The notes beneath the pieces were generated by a model. That model worked only from the letters and a program-made list of their open reading frames with translations. It was not told where the DNA came from and did no database searches. The translations under genes were made by a program, and so were the position numbers. DNA of 64,000 nt from contig OZ035960.1 in assembly GCA_964034945.1 (NCBI GenBank), positions 31,984,368 through 32,048,367 of the forward strand. The letters run 5' to 3'. This DNA is from Chrysopilus asiliformis (lineage: Eukaryota > Arthropoda > Insecta > Diptera > Rhagionidae). Of this stretch, positions 1-12,319 are shown piece after piece (within the stretch, counting starts at the first letter, position 1; each line of letters starts with the position of its first letter).

Positions 1-150
1 TGTTTCGACGATAAACTAATAGAAGAAGTGCAAAAAAAGTAAAGAAGAAGTGATTCGTTGCCGTACCCAACTGTCACCGCATAAAACTGTCTACCGGATG
101 GACGCATGACGGACGCATCGACGTACGATTCAGGTTCTAGCTTTATGTGA
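1..150 (+). repeat. Dispersed repeat, copy 1 (pair of 17575-17792)
   Basis: About 145 bases match 17645-17792 closely, including the shared stretch GACGGACGCATCGACGTACG. The other copy begins with a short open frame resembling the start of a MADF-type DNA-binding domain (FDAKLIEEV). In this copy the frame is broken by a stop soon after the matching segment. It is probably a fragment of a transposon or multicopy gene, cut off by the window edge. Confidence 0.6.
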
Positions 151-160
151 AAAGGTAGTA

Positions 161-604
161 GGGCAATTCACTCATGATCGTAGATAGTAAAATCGTAGAT
201 TGTACTGTGCATCTACGATGGAAAAGTACAACGAAGCGTGAGCAGCGCTTTACTAGAGGTTGTGGGTTTTGTCGTAAATTTTTGACTCTTTTATTTATTT
301 TCTTTACCTAAATTGTTTAAAGCATTTTTTAACTCTTAATTTATACTAAATCATATAAATACTTTAATTTATTTGCTTTTCCAATGTCCATTTTAGAGTT
401 GGCACCAAGTTGACATGTCACAAAACATGCCTTAACCTCACTTTATTACAAGTACGACAAAAGCTACGATTTTACCATAACTTCGGGTGTGGTAGATTGT
501 AGTTTTCGTCGTAAAAAAATTTGTATGGAGAACTGTCAAAAAACTACGATTTTATTTACGATTCTACGAGTTTACGATCAACTACGATAAAGAGTGAATA
601 GCCC
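161..604. mobile_element. MITE with TA target duplication
   Basis: The ends are inverted copies: GGGCAATTCACTC on the left and GAGTGAATAGCCC on the right. TA flanks both ends. Sub-terminal CTACGAT/ATCGTAG motifs recur inside in both orientations. No coding capacity is seen. The TA duplication suggests a Tc1/mariner-class non-autonomous element, but the family is not identified. Confidence 0.65.
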
Positions 605-606
605 TA

Positions 607-1838
607 GTGAATGTAGAATAGTAAGTTTCGATAAAAGCCATTCATACATTTTATGACTTTTAAAAAATTAGAAAAGTTTTTTCCCAATACTACAAGCTTC
701 TCAGGAGAACCTTCTTTCTGCAAATACGACATTTTACCAGCACGGATCGACTTTTAAAGAAATAATGAGAAGTTGGTTTGTAGAATTTTATGAAATTGTG
801 CCGCTTTTGAACTTTTTCACATTGAGGTATCTCAAGTATGTAACACATTAATTAAAATGTGGCTTATAAAGAGTATTTTTTCATAAATCTTCTACACCAA
901 AAGTGTCAAACTTGCAGCATGGGGGCGGGTCGCATACAGCCCGTAGCAAGTATTTTTGCGGTCCGCGCCCTATTTAACTGTAAGTAACAAAAGCTTATTA
1001 AAAGTTTCGAAGTATGATTTTTGAAATTTCTCTTTGATAGCCTTGCATTTAAGAATAGTCTGAATCATGGGTGTAACTAGCTTTGATTGCTAGAGGGATT
1101 TAAGGACCCCATGGTCGAGAAAAGGAAGCGGCATGGAAGCGCATCGAAAAAAATTTCAATGCTCAATCCTCATCAAGCTATTTTGAATTACAATTACAAA
1201 AAAGGTTTAAGAAAGGAGGCCTTAGTGGAAAAATATTCGGCATTAAAAACCGGGGGTGATTAACCCTTAATTTATGAGGTGAAAATCATATGCGTAAATG
1301 ATGAGGTGGTTTCCAATGGACTTGTTCTAATCACATACCAAATCCGTGGTTTTAACTCGGCATGAAACACCATACTGTATGAAGGTACTGAAGATTTCAG
1401 AGTCACTGTGCTGAAAACATGAGAGATAGCAACGAGAGAAAAGTCAATGTGGGTCCACGGGACCCACCTCATCAATTAAAGGTTAATGACATCATCTTCA
1501 TAAATGCCCAATGTTTCAAAATATTCTATTTTACTTTTAAATTATTATTTTCTCTTTAGATATATATTTAAAAAAAGGCTAAGTTTGACATAAATATTTA
1601 AGTACAAGAGCATCCAGCACGTAATTTAACTTAATGAGTTTTAAGTCATACTTAGACTTTCGTGCAAACCAATAACTGTAACTTTATAAATTACGTTTGA
1701 CTTATATGCTTCAGTTAATTTCGTGCAATGGGCCTTAGAGTTTAAAAAAATCGCCAGCGGCACATTTGTTTCTATTATGTTTTTATAGTGTGTAAATTTT
1801 TAAGTTTCATTTCAATGCTAAAAATTAATTACATCAGG
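607..1838. other. No recognisable gene
   Basis: Moderately AT-rich sequence with only short random ORFs on both strands. I see no domain, splice-flanked exon, RNA gene or clear repeat end here. Confidence 0.5.
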
Positions 1839-1925
1839 ACGTGCTCATAGCCAAGCTCATAAGACTCAACAGACTCCGCTGAGTCATGTCACTCGAATGA
1901 GTGAAAGTTACCCGGCTCGGAAAGT
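1839..1925 (+). mobile_element. LINE ORF2 3'-tail fragment
   Basis: This matches the better preserved copy at 22890-23190: both carry AAGCTCATAAGACTCAACAG-like text followed by GACTCCG and CACTCGAATGAGTGAAA. It is a short relic of the C-terminal tail of a non-LTR retrotransposon and is not functional. Confidence 0.6.
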
Positions 1926-2225
1926 CTTCTGTTTGAAAAAAAATTATACTTTAAGGACCTCCCGTTTCGAATTTTGAAATTCCAACACTTATTGTTTTTT
2001 GATTAAATAAATGAAAAATGAAAAATAAATGAAATTCGTGATCAGCGTCCCCGAAAACCCCTAAAACCATTTTTTTTTCTCGAAGGCGGATATTTGCGTT
2101 ATCTTTTCAATTTGGAAAAACCGTTTCTTACCGAGCACCTATGAGGTAAGACGAATCTGTGTGAAAAATGTCATGGCAATCGGTTCAGTGGTTCGGGAGA
2201 TACTGTGATGAGTGAGTTATTGGTA

Positions 2226-4264
2226 CAGTAAAACCTCCCTAATCGGGACACCGATGGGACCGCTAATTCCTGTCCCGATTTCGAGGTGTCCCGATTAGAG
2301 AGGTTTGTAAAAAAGGGTTGTATATAACACAAAATAAAGTAGTATATTTGAAAAAAAATATATTTAAAAATAATAATAAATATTCATAACTCAAAAAACT
2401 TCTAATTCAAGTAAGTTTGGTTTGATGCTTTGTTTCTTTTGAAATCTTCGCCTTAAGAGCTATTTCACAAGAATTTAAATGTAGTTATATTTCAGATATA
2501 TTGCATAGCGAACATTTAGAAATATCAATAATTTGCTTTAAAGCAGAGGACATCTGCAGAGGACGCCTACGTTTATATTTCTGAATGTACGCGGTTTTGC
2601 TGCTTTTCCAATTACTTTTCTTTTTTCCGGAAGCACTGCATAATGGTGCCAATCCGTTCCTTCCGTTCCTTCGATTGTTTCCCTCCAATGCACTTTTCAT
2701 TCTTCAATACTAGGGATTTGCTTGGTGTTGCTCTGAAGAAAAGACCAGTCTTCCCAAATAGCATTTTAAGCAGCCGTGTCGTCTTTATCCCCATAGTTCG
2801 TCACCATGCAGATCACGGCGATAAGCAATTTATGTAGAAAACACGTCCTTAGTCGTGCGTATGAGACGCGCAACGACACACATAGTGGGGAACACTTTTC
2901 TGCGGTTTGCTACGTCGCAAATATAACGACAGGGACGTAATTAGTAGCCTCATGCGCGAGCGTCATCTGACGTGCATATCACACAATTACACAAATCATC
3001 GAGCGGGTTTTCTTTCTCCCTCGAATTCTTACTTAGCTTGGGTGAGTCAACAGAGATGAACAATAAAAACGTAAACAGAAACGAACAAGAAAAATCTAAT
3101 GGCGATAAATTAATGGAAACTTTTTGTGGAGTATTATTTTATAATGGACTTTTCTTCCGATTGCATGTCGTGATTTTAATTGCCATTAAAATTTTTCGGC
3201 AATATTGGATCTGAAATTTAAACAAATTTTAATGGGCCATCAAATTATTTAGTTTTTAATGAAAAATTTCTTTAATTTTATTTTACCGGTCAAATTTATT
3301 TTTTCTTTTGCAATAAAATTTTGATGCCAATAAAATTGCGCTGTTTCAAAAATGTCTGCTATCCACTTTTTATGCAATATCCTTCAGTCATTCGCCTGAA
3401 ATAAGAAATTTAATTCTCGAAACGTAATCGTTTTCATCAAACGTCAATGGGAAATATGGCGGCTGAAGGCATCAATTTTTTTTTGGTGTTTCTTAGACGG
3501 GGAGCTTTAATGAAACTTTAGTGGTAGCAGTTTCGTCACTTTTTCCATCACACGCTTCTTCAAAATTAAACTGACGTTCAGGCTCCACAGCCAATCACTA
3601 TTTCGGCCCGAAAACCATCAAATGCTGCTCTATCGCCGCAGGATTTTCATGAAGCGAATGTTGCCCCAAAGATCGTGCTCGTCACTTCTTTCGCTTCTTT
3701 TACGCGGATGTGAATTATAGGTGTAAATTTTTAATCCCGATTGTGTAAATTTCTACTCTTTCAAGTCGCAAAGAACAAATCTCATGTTCCCGTACTTTTC
3801 GATGCTGTTTGGGTTATCTAAATTGTAGATATTGTATTTGGTGTACCCCTCAAAAAACGAATTAATAAATGCTTTGAATGAATTTACACAGCTCATATCT
3901 ACATTCGCGCCTTCTCCACTCAAAATATGGAAAGCAATGTTATAGCGAATTTTGAATTTTTCCAGCCAACCATTGGAGGCTTGAAAATTATTTAAATTTA
4001 AAATTTTGGTTATCTGTAGTGCTTTGGATTGCGAGTGGGCAATCTAGTGATAATAGACTAGTTATTTTTATGATGTCCCGATTGAAGAGGTTCCAAGTAC
4101 AAAGTAAGGAGGGCAATTTACTGTCCCGATTTCGAGGTGTCCCAATTCTGAGGTGTCCCGATTACAGAGGCTGTTGTCTATGGAAAATGCGAGGGAGGGC
4201 CTAGAGGGTGTCCCGATTTAGAGGAGGCCCGATTTTAGAGTGTCCCAATTAAGAGGTTCTACTG
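2226..4264 (-). mobile_element. Tigger/pogo-like DNA transposon, decayed
   Basis: A 2.04 kb element flanked by TA on both sides (2224-2225 and 4265-4266). Its terminal inverted repeats read CAGTAAAACCTCCCTAATCG on the left and, inverted, CAGTAGAACCTCTTAATTGG. Both ends also carry several sub-terminal copies of GTGTCCCGATT. A broken DDE transposase lies on the minus strand at about 2485-2800. TA duplication plus CAGTA-starting ends is typical of the pogo/Tigger group. Confidence 0.85.
2485..2800 (-). pseudogene. Tigger-type transposase remnant
   Basis: Read on the minus strand, this stretch gives KTGLFFRATPSKSLVLKNEK, then CIGGKQSKER, and in another frame KRKVIGKAAKPRTFRNINV. These are consecutive pieces of a pogo/Tigger DDE transposase core around the first catalytic aspartate, a region that normally reads like NADETGLFF. 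Here the Asp-Glu has become Gly-Lys, and at least one frameshift separates the pieces. The HTH DNA-binding domain and the remaining catalytic residues were not found, so the gene is dead. Confidence 0.75.
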
Positions 4265-4266
4265 TA

Positions 4267-5988
4267 TTTGGCTTTTGGATATATAGATTTGACGATAGAC
4301 CCCAGGAAATTTTAGTTTTTCTTATGTTGGAATTAAAATTAATTACAATTAAATTAAAACCCGGTTAAACTTTTGTAAATCATTTTGTCAAAATATATTC
4401 ATCTTTACTGTGTAGTTTCGACCGTGTTTAACTTAATTTTATTTTTCGGATTTCTCGGTGTTTGAATAAAACAAACTTCTTCTTTGAACATTTTATTTAA
4501 ATGCCTCAACGTTTTCTTCACTGTTATCGAGCTTATTCCACTCCGTTATAATTATGAGAAAAAAACAATCGGGGTAATTCCTTGTTTTACGAAAATTTTT
4601 AATCTCAACACTTTGTTAAAAATTATCCTTTTACGTTTTTCTTGAAAATATTTCCTTTTTCGGTAGTTCGATATGAAATTCAAAATCACACATGGTGTAT
4701 ATTTCTTCAGAATCGAAATTAGAAAAAATTGTTGGGATTGTAAACAAAAATATGGCAAAGCAGTCGACTACCACATGGTAAATGAAGTGGTATAACGTTA
4801 CACACCCGTTAATATTCAAATTATAAAGGGGTGCGAGCCTCCGCATTATTCCACTGTTGGACTTCTACTATATGCATATACGACGGCGTTCCTGGCTGTA
4901 CAGCGCATGTGGCACTTGGCGGTATCTAATTTTAGACACCCCTTTAAATCGATGTGTCTTATTCGTAGGTGATCTATTTTTAAGTAGTGGCGGGGTATTT
5001 TTTTCTCTAATACTTAGTGTTGTTTTTCCTGAATTAGTCGGCGAGGACGTCTATTAGATTGAACGTTGAAGACTCATGTGAACCTGGTAAAAAATCGAGA
5101 AAACCTAGTCGAAAAACCACGTCGCGACGCCGTTAAATCAGGAAAAACAATGGAAAATCGATGAAAATTGCTTTCCCCATTCACTGGGAAAAGCCATTCA
5201 AACCACATAAAGCGAAAAACCAATTTTCCCTATTTCCAAATCGGACTCCTTCAAACGACACTGTCTCCTTCTAAATACGCCGGACTATGTTATCGTGAAT
5301 TGAAGGAACATCGCGTTGCCGCTCCCGTCATCCATTCGAATTTTCCTACACCCTTTTTTGTAGTGACACGTTGTTCGTCGGGAAAAAAACCCGATTTTTA
5401 GCGGTACACGATTTCCATCTACTTAAGCGACTAACTGTTTCGATGATAGCCTGTTCGAAAATGACGGAACACTATCGCAAAAATTTTTCCAATGGCAACC
5501 TTGTCCATCGGAAAAACAAATTTTCATATGCTCCACCTTTTGGGATCTCTATCCGGGAAGGAAAGTACAATGAGAGGTGGAAAATCAATGGAAAACTCTC
5601 GCAATTCGGGGGATTCTGGTCGAGTTTACTTGGATTTTGTCTAATCTTGCAGAGAAAACTTAATGACAGGAATTGTTTTTGTTTTTGAGCTTTGCTTATG
5701 AATGTTTTTTGAATTAGTAGTGGAGAATTTCATGAACATTTTCTGATAAAATTTTACAGATATTAAGAAAATGAGGGTAAAAAATTTAACTTACAAAACT
5801 CTTGTTTAAAAGATCCACAACTCTGAATGAAAAGTGCTAGGAGAAATATTCAGCAATTTTTATGGGAAACTCGACAATTCTATTAGCAAAAATGTTTCAA
5901 CTTACACAAAAAATGAATTTCGAACCAAAATATGTCGAATAATTTACACAAAAATTCAAGTAAATTCCTTTAATTAAGGATTAGTATA
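4267..5988. other. No recognisable gene
   Basis: Single-copy-looking sequence with short ORFs of 60-105 codons on both strands. None shows a domain, a biased composition expected of a real protein, or convincing splice sites. Around 5070-5620 GGAAAA-type motifs recur, suggesting an old degenerate repeat. Confidence 0.45.
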
Positions 5989-5990
5989 TT

Positions 5991-6556
5991 ATTATACCCG
6001 TATGGTGAAACCAAAGGGTATATTAACTTTGCCTTACCGTTTGTAACGCCAAGATCCCGTCATCACACACAAAAATGAATTACACCAGTGTGTTTAGAAT
6101 GATAAAAAAAATTGAATTTTCCATGTCCGTCCGTCTGTCCGTCTGTCTGTCTGTCCGTCTGTCTGTCTGTCTGTGGCGCGGATTGCGGGCGCATGGATTG
6201 AGCTAGAGACTTCAAATTTTGCGCAGATCCGTTTTTCGTAAAATGCGAGGCTAAGTTCGTTAATGGGCAAAAATGGACCATTAGGGGGGGTACCCCCCAT
6301 ACGAACGAAAACGATTTTTGCGAATATCTCAAAAACGGTGCATCTTATCAAAAAAGTCCAAGAACAAAAGTTATTCAGGATATTATTCTACATAAAACTC
6401 CCATACATCAAAATCCGATTGGAACAAATTTTAAAAAATCTTTTTGGAAAGTTTGACTTCATAGTGGAATTTTGATAAAACTGTTCGCCATTCACTTAAA
6501 TCACCATACGGGTTTTCAATAATTGCCAGATTGGCAATTATAGCTTTTGTTATGTT
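5991..6556 (+). mobile_element. Helentron/DINE-1-like non-autonomous element (family A), copy 1
   Basis: Near the left end the element has ACCCGTATGGTGA, and near the right end its inverse TCACCATACGGGT. These sub-terminal inverted repeats enclose a (GTCC/GTCT)n tract at about 6126-6172. The 3' side carries a perfect stem-loop AATTGCCA-GAT-TGGCAATT, followed by ATAGCTTTTGTTATG. This architecture is that of Helentron-associated interspersed elements (DINE-1/INE-1 type). Assignment rests on structure, not on a database match. Confidence 0.65.
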
Positions 6557-7269
6557 TTAAAATGAAAACCGTAACCTTACGTGAAAACCGTAAACTTACG
6601 AAAATTGTTCCTCAAAATTACCTAGTTTGAAGAAATGTGCAAAGTGCTTTTTATGTTTTCCTATTTTTTAACATATTTTGTAAATACCATCTATTTCCTG
6701 ATTCTTAAAGACTTCAATTTATTTTTAATTTTGGAAAATTATATCCCAAATTATTAAGAAATCACTCAACTTTCAAAATTTCGTATCAAAATCTGTAAGA
6801 CTGTTCATATTGCCATTAAAGCATATTCTGATACTTTTTGATTCAACCTAAACTTCGAACGTGTTTTTTTTTTCTGGAAAAAAAGAGATTTTAAAATACT
6901 ATAGGAGGACCCGGTATGTGAACTTTTTTTGAGCCCAAAAAACAAATCGGTTTATTAACCACTTTCAGGAATATATTAAGTGCATTAACCGAGGTTCCAC
7001 AGAAGTATTCTTTTTTCTTCAGAATTCTACACCTTTGTTTAGTACAAGTGTTTTATTTTAAAAAAAAAACCACGCTAGTTAAAGAGTGAAAGGTGCTTGA
7101 AAACTCGAATTACGAATTAGAATCATCTTTACGGCAGGGAATATCAAAAACAGTGGTAAGTCCCAAAATAAAGAAGCCAATAAAAAAACTTGTTCCGAAG
7201 TTAATGATAATCTCCCATTTCATTGAAGCTCCATAATAAATGTTTTCACCTCTCCAATCGCTGTAGATT
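6557..7269. other. No recognisable gene
   Basis: AT-rich DNA with homopolymer runs and no supported ORF, repeat terminus or RNA gene. Confidence 0.5.
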
Positions 7270-9310
7270 CTCTTATCTGAGCAACCGCCGCGGACAACAT
7301 CGAACTGCCCCTATCTCACAAAAAAAACGCTCGACTTGAAGCTATAATCTCAACAAGCAACGAGGAGGACTGGTTTCTTTGGATTTCTACTATATTCGAT
7401 GCGATTGTGACTCGAAGAAATCGCGGCAGCGTCTTGAAAGCTTGCTCGGATTCATGAGCCCCTGTCTCCAAAGCTAGACAAGTGGGATTTTCTTAACGGG
7501 ACTGCCCCAACATTTTGGGGCTTCCTTTGGGGCCTTCCCGAATCGTATCGCAATTTGTGTGTTCGCCCACAGCGGCGGAGACCTTGTCTGCAACTTTGGG
7601 CCACTGAAGGATGGAGCAACACGCCCACTCGCGTGGCCAACTGGTCTTTCACTTTCGATGCGGATGGATGGTGTTCCACAATATCTCCGATCGGGAATGC
7701 GACAAGTGTTGGAATTTCTTCGACTGCTTTGCACTCCTCCTATTCTGCTGACCAAAGAATACCATCGGGTTTTCAGAGGGTTTATTTCCCTTCCAAGGTA
7801 ATAGTTGCAGAGTGGATTTAACCACTATCAGTGATGAAATTACGCAAACCAAAGTGATTAAGAAAATATCCACTTGGGGGTGGTAAAATAGAACACCTGG
7901 TGCTCAATTCAACGGCGGCATTGTGCAAGCTAGACCAATTCCTCTTCAGCGTGTTGGTACGACGTGGAAGTCCCGTATACAAAGTCTACGTTCCCAATGA
8001 AGGCGGTCTGATGTGTGAGAGTCAACGTACTTCTGGGAGTTCTGCTGCCCTGGTTCCGAAACACGATGCGTCATTTTGACGAAATTTTGAAATGACGTAA
8101 TTTCAGACAGCTGTCAATTATTTTCATCCGGTATTAGTCGGGTCCGATATTGGGGATGATGGCGCGTTCGCCGGAAACGTGATCGAATCGAAACGAAGGC
8201 CAACCCGGACAGAAAGCCAGGGGAAGGAGAACAAACCTCCGTCTTTGTCGTGTTGTTCCCGCCAAAATGCAACTCTAACAAAGCATCCCCAAGCGCTACC
8301 ATCGCCCCACGTGCCGACTTGAGATAGAGAAATTGTTGTCGCCACTTTAAGGGAAGTTGGCCATGCGAGAATCAGAAAAAACCCCAACGAGAATGAATGA
8401 GCGGAGAAGCGACTGTAGAATTTTTTCACAAAAGAGGTAGGATAGAGAGTCACCGAGGGCGGAGGGAGGAAACGCGTTCACCGGTGGAACCCCATCTTTT
8501 GTGCATGGCCAAATCTAAAAAGAGGCAGCGAATGCTCCCCAAGGTGGACTGGATGGAGAAAAACGCTATTTTCTCAAAATCCACTTGTGCTCGTCTCGGC
8601 TGGCGCCTCCGTTCAACACCGAAAGAGTTGCCTAAAAGCGGACTGGCGACATGTTACCCTGGTCGAACTACCAGTTGGGGATTTCCCATAAAACCGTTAT
8701 GGCCCCGTCGTGCCCCCTCGCCCTCTCTTGAGCCAACCGTGTGCCTCCTCTGACAGTTGGCGGCGCTCCACTAGGTTTTCGGGGGTTCGCCACGTTTGCC
8801 GGATTTTGTCGATTGTGGCAACCAACCTTCCAGCCTTCTGGCGCTGCTGCTTGGGGATAGCAGCTAAACGCTCGAATATTGCCGCTTCCACCACACGTCG
8901 ATTGAGTTTGGCACTTCCACACAAATAGAGAATCGAAGCGGTGGCGGAGCCTGCGAACCTCCGGATAACCTCTTATTTCTTGCCGGAAGCACAGAGCGGA
9001 GGCTCTTAATATTTCGAGGGGCGCCGCCTGCAACAGAAGCGAAACGGAAAACCTAAGGAGCGAAAAATTTCCTTCTCGCGATCTTGTCCGCACCGGACCA
9101 GGCTATCATAAAAGAACGCACTTTTGTCTTCACCGATGGCACTTGGCGCCTTTTGTTAACATGGAAAGAACCCGACTGGATGGGATAGGGGTCACCAGCT
9201 AGCCGCGGGGTCAGGGGATCTACCGTAGAACACAAACACTCGAATCGAAACGTGGCCAAGGAGCACCATCCATTCTATCTGCTTATTCATCATTCATAGT
9301 GGAATAATTC
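7270..9310. other. GC-richer block of unknown origin
   Basis: Base composition shifts clearly towards G+C compared with its surroundings. Overlapping open frames of 70-140 codons occur on both strands, for example 8668-9093 (minus), 8397-8753 (plus) and 7555-7821 (plus). None resembles a known domain, and the frames shadow each other. Likely explanations are a decayed retroelement or gene relic, or transferred DNA. I cannot assign it, and no terminal repeats were found. Confidence 0.35.
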
Positions 9311-10206
9311 GGGGTATTGAGAGAAAAGAGCTGGAAATCACATTGAGCCAGAGCTGATTAGGTGAAAGAGGAGCTACAATACAACATCAACTCCCAAAGT
9401 CAAAGCTCTAAAAACTCAAAAAACCGTTTTTTTGAGTTTTGTAACGTACTCTTTCACATATTTATTCTACTCGTAATGTCCCACATAGACATTTTTGGAG
9501 AAGGAAAGAGGCTTCCATTGAAATTTCCATCCATCGGAGAAAATTATTTTTAAGAGGATAGATGGAGACAATATTAGAAACCGGCAACCAACAATTGCCG
9601 CAAAATCAGCAACAGCAGCAAATGTAACGCCATCAATTTATTGCCGAATTAGCTTAAAGAATTGAGATTCATTCTCAGAATTCTGGAAATCTTACGCCGT
9701 TTCCCCAAAGAGCAAAAAACCTCACCAACAACCACTAAAAGATGATAGTTCAAAAAGTTTACGCAATTCAAACTTGTTTCCCCTAATTTGAGATCAACAT
9801 ATCGTCTTGTAATAACACTAATACTTTGCATGAAACAATTGATAATTTTCTAATAGTCATATGAAGACGCTTTTAATCCAAAATCCCAATAAAGCACTTC
9901 ATATGAAAAATACACATTTTCCAACAGATTCTATTCATAAGTTACAGAAAAGTTCTCTGTAATCATTTGTGAAAACATTTTAAAAAAATGCTTTCATGGC
10001 TTGGAATCGTTATCGTAGAGAAATAACAAAATAATTATTCGACGCTTCCTTCAAAATTACGTTATAGAGCGGCCACCTAAATAAAATATTATTAAAAATA
10101 TTGAATATTTTATTGATATATAAATAAATATTGAAATTCGAACTTTGTTTTGGCCAGATTCACTCTACTTCTCAAGCGACGAAAAAGAAAATATTATACA
10201 ACTTTT
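9311..10206. other. No recognisable gene
   Basis: Intergenic AT-rich DNA. A short CAG-rich patch lies near 9605-9625. Nothing codes convincingly. Confidence 0.5.
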
Positions 10207-10697
10207 TATACCCGTATGGTGAAACCAAAGAGTATTTTAAATTTGCCTTACCGTTTGTAACGCCAAGATCTCGTCATCACACACAAAAATGAATTACACC
10301 AGTGTGTTTAGAATGATAAAAAAAATTGAATTTTACTTGAAATTTTACGCAGATTCGTTTTTCGTAAAATGCAAGGCTCAGTTCGTTAATGGGCAAAAAT
10401 GGACCATTCGGAAAAAACGTTTTCGAGATATTCGGGAACCCCCCATACGAACGAAACCGTTTTTTTGCGAATATCTCAAAAACGGTGCATCTTATCAAAA
10501 AAGTGCATGAACAAAAGTTATTTAGGATATGATTCTACATAAAACTCCCATACATAAAAATCCGATTGGAATAAATTTTAAAAAATCTTATCGAAAAGTT
10601 TGACTTCAAAGTGGAATTTTGGTACAACTGTTCGACTTTTGATACGAATATCACCATACGGGTTTTCAATAATTGCCAGGTTATAGCTTTTGTTATG
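10207..10697 (+). mobile_element. Helentron/DINE-1-like element (family A), copy 2
   Basis: Starts with TATACCCGTATGGTGAAACC and ends with CACCATACGGGT, a degraded stem-loop (AATTGCCAGG) and TATAGCTTTTGTTATG. Relative to copy 1 it lacks the (GTCT)n tract and has an extra AAACGTTTTCGAGATATTCG-like insertion near 10412. Its uninterrupted run AGGATATGATTC (10525-10536) is the empty site matching the insertion seen in copy 3. Confidence 0.65.
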
Positions 10698-10944
10698 TTT
10701 TTTAAATGAATAAAACTCGTAAAAAAACTCGTAAAAAAAACTCGTAATATTTTTTTTTCTTATGAGTTTTAGGTTGATTTTTTTTTATTTTGGTTTTTTT
10801 TTTGTTTTTATTTGTATTTTTTAGTTTTTAAAATTTTTGTTATGCTTTATTATTTTTATTTTTATGAAATTGAACTGAATTACTTTGTGATAAATAAATA
10901 ATTATTTATTAATGAGCGATTTTTTTTAATTTTCGGTTTCAATA

Positions 10945-11652
10945 CAGTGGACTGTATCCATAAAAATGAACATATGCTTATTCTCTACCTTTCTCGTGCA
11001 AATTTCCCAATTTTAGTGAATAAAAGTTAGCAAATATTGCACTTCGGAAGTAGGTGTATATTACCATACCTAAAATAATCGTATTTAACCACTTTTATTC
11101 ATTAAAACTGGAAAAACTAGAAAATTTGCTCCACAAAAATGGAGTATAAGCACGGTGGTATCTCGGTTCGTGAACTTAACCGTTCCTGAAGAGCGTTCAC
11201 AAACCGAAACGTTCACATTCTCGAATCGAAACAAACTTTCCCATATAAATGCATGCAAAATGAATTAATACGTTCTTGAATTTCGAAAAATTAAGTTTTT
11301 AAAATGTTTATCTAGGACTTTTTGCATAAAAATACATACTGGAAATTTATAAAATCCTGGAAAATAAATAACCTAAATTCGTGGATAAAATATGGGTGAA
11401 AATTTACAGTTATTTTACCCAGGCAGAGAAGATTTGATATTGTCAACGGCAGGTGGTGAAGATACATAGAAAAGAGTAAAAATGTTATTGTGAAGAGCTC
11501 CGTTCGCTAAAATTAATAGGTAACGGTTCTGCGGTTCAATGAAAAACCTCTCCAATGTGATTTTTTCCAAAAACGTTTACGAACCGAAACATTGTTCACG
11601 AACCTAGGCATTTTTTGGGGTATGTGTTCATTTTTATGAATAGGACCCACTG
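10945..11652. mobile_element. Pogo-type MITE, 708 bp
   Basis: TA flanks both ends (10943-10944 and 11653-11654). The termini are CAGTGGACTGTATCCATAAA on the left and ATGAATAGGACCCACTG on the right, inverted and imperfect. Internal GGTTCGTGAAC-type motifs recur (about 11165, 11205 and 11575). Similar motifs appear near 62990. There is no transposase. Confidence 0.65.
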
Positions 11653-11737
11653 TATAACGAAATAAAAACGTTATAACGTAATGAAATAACGTAACGAAAC
11701 TAAATTTGAATTTCGTTACGTAACGAATGCTGGGCAT

Positions 11738-12310
11738 CGAAATTAACGAGAAACTCCAATGGAGCGATCATATTTTTAAAATTGCAAAAAAAGCATCGAA
11801 CTGTCTAGGCTTTTTGGGACCTTAGCATCTACAAGACCTACATTCGATCGAGACTTGAGTATAATTCGCACATTTATGCTGGAGCGCCAAAATACTGCTG
11901 AACCGAATTCAAAAACGTGCCATCCGACAATTTGGAGACAAGTCTTTGACAGATTTATTGCATCGTCGCTCTGTTGGGGTACTTAGCATATTCTATAGAT
12001 ATTTCCATGGGAAATGTTCCACCGAAATTTCCCAACTTATTCCTCCACGGTATATTTTCCCTAGACCCTCTCGTGCAGCTGCACGTGCGCACGACTTCTT
12101 CCTTGAACCTCCCCGCTTTCGTACAGTAAAGTTTAGGAGTTCCTTCATTCCGCGAACAAGACTTTGGAACGATCCAATGTGTTCCCCCCGGACTATGACC
12201 CGCAAAAGTTCAAGGAGAACATAAATTGGCATCTCCTTTTGTCCTTCCGACCATCCTGAGCTGTCCTCCGACATTAAAGTGTCTTCCCGGAATCTCTGGC
12301 TGATACCATT
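11738..12310 (+). pseudogene. LINE ORF2 C-terminal remnant
   Basis: Translation gives LGIEINEKLQWSDHIFKIAK near 11738, then a stop-interrupted stretch. An open frame from 11946 follows (LTDLLHRRSVGVLSIFYRYF, then HGKCSTEISQLIPP), and near 12160 a frameshift leads into DPQKFKENINWHLL. This order is the usual end of a non-LTR retrotransposon ORF2, downstream of the polymerase. Several stops and shifts make it non-functional. The 3' end CCATCCTGAGC...CTCTGGCTGA, then an A-run, recurs at 28066-28130. Confidence 0.75.
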
Positions 12311-12319
12311 GAAAAAAAA

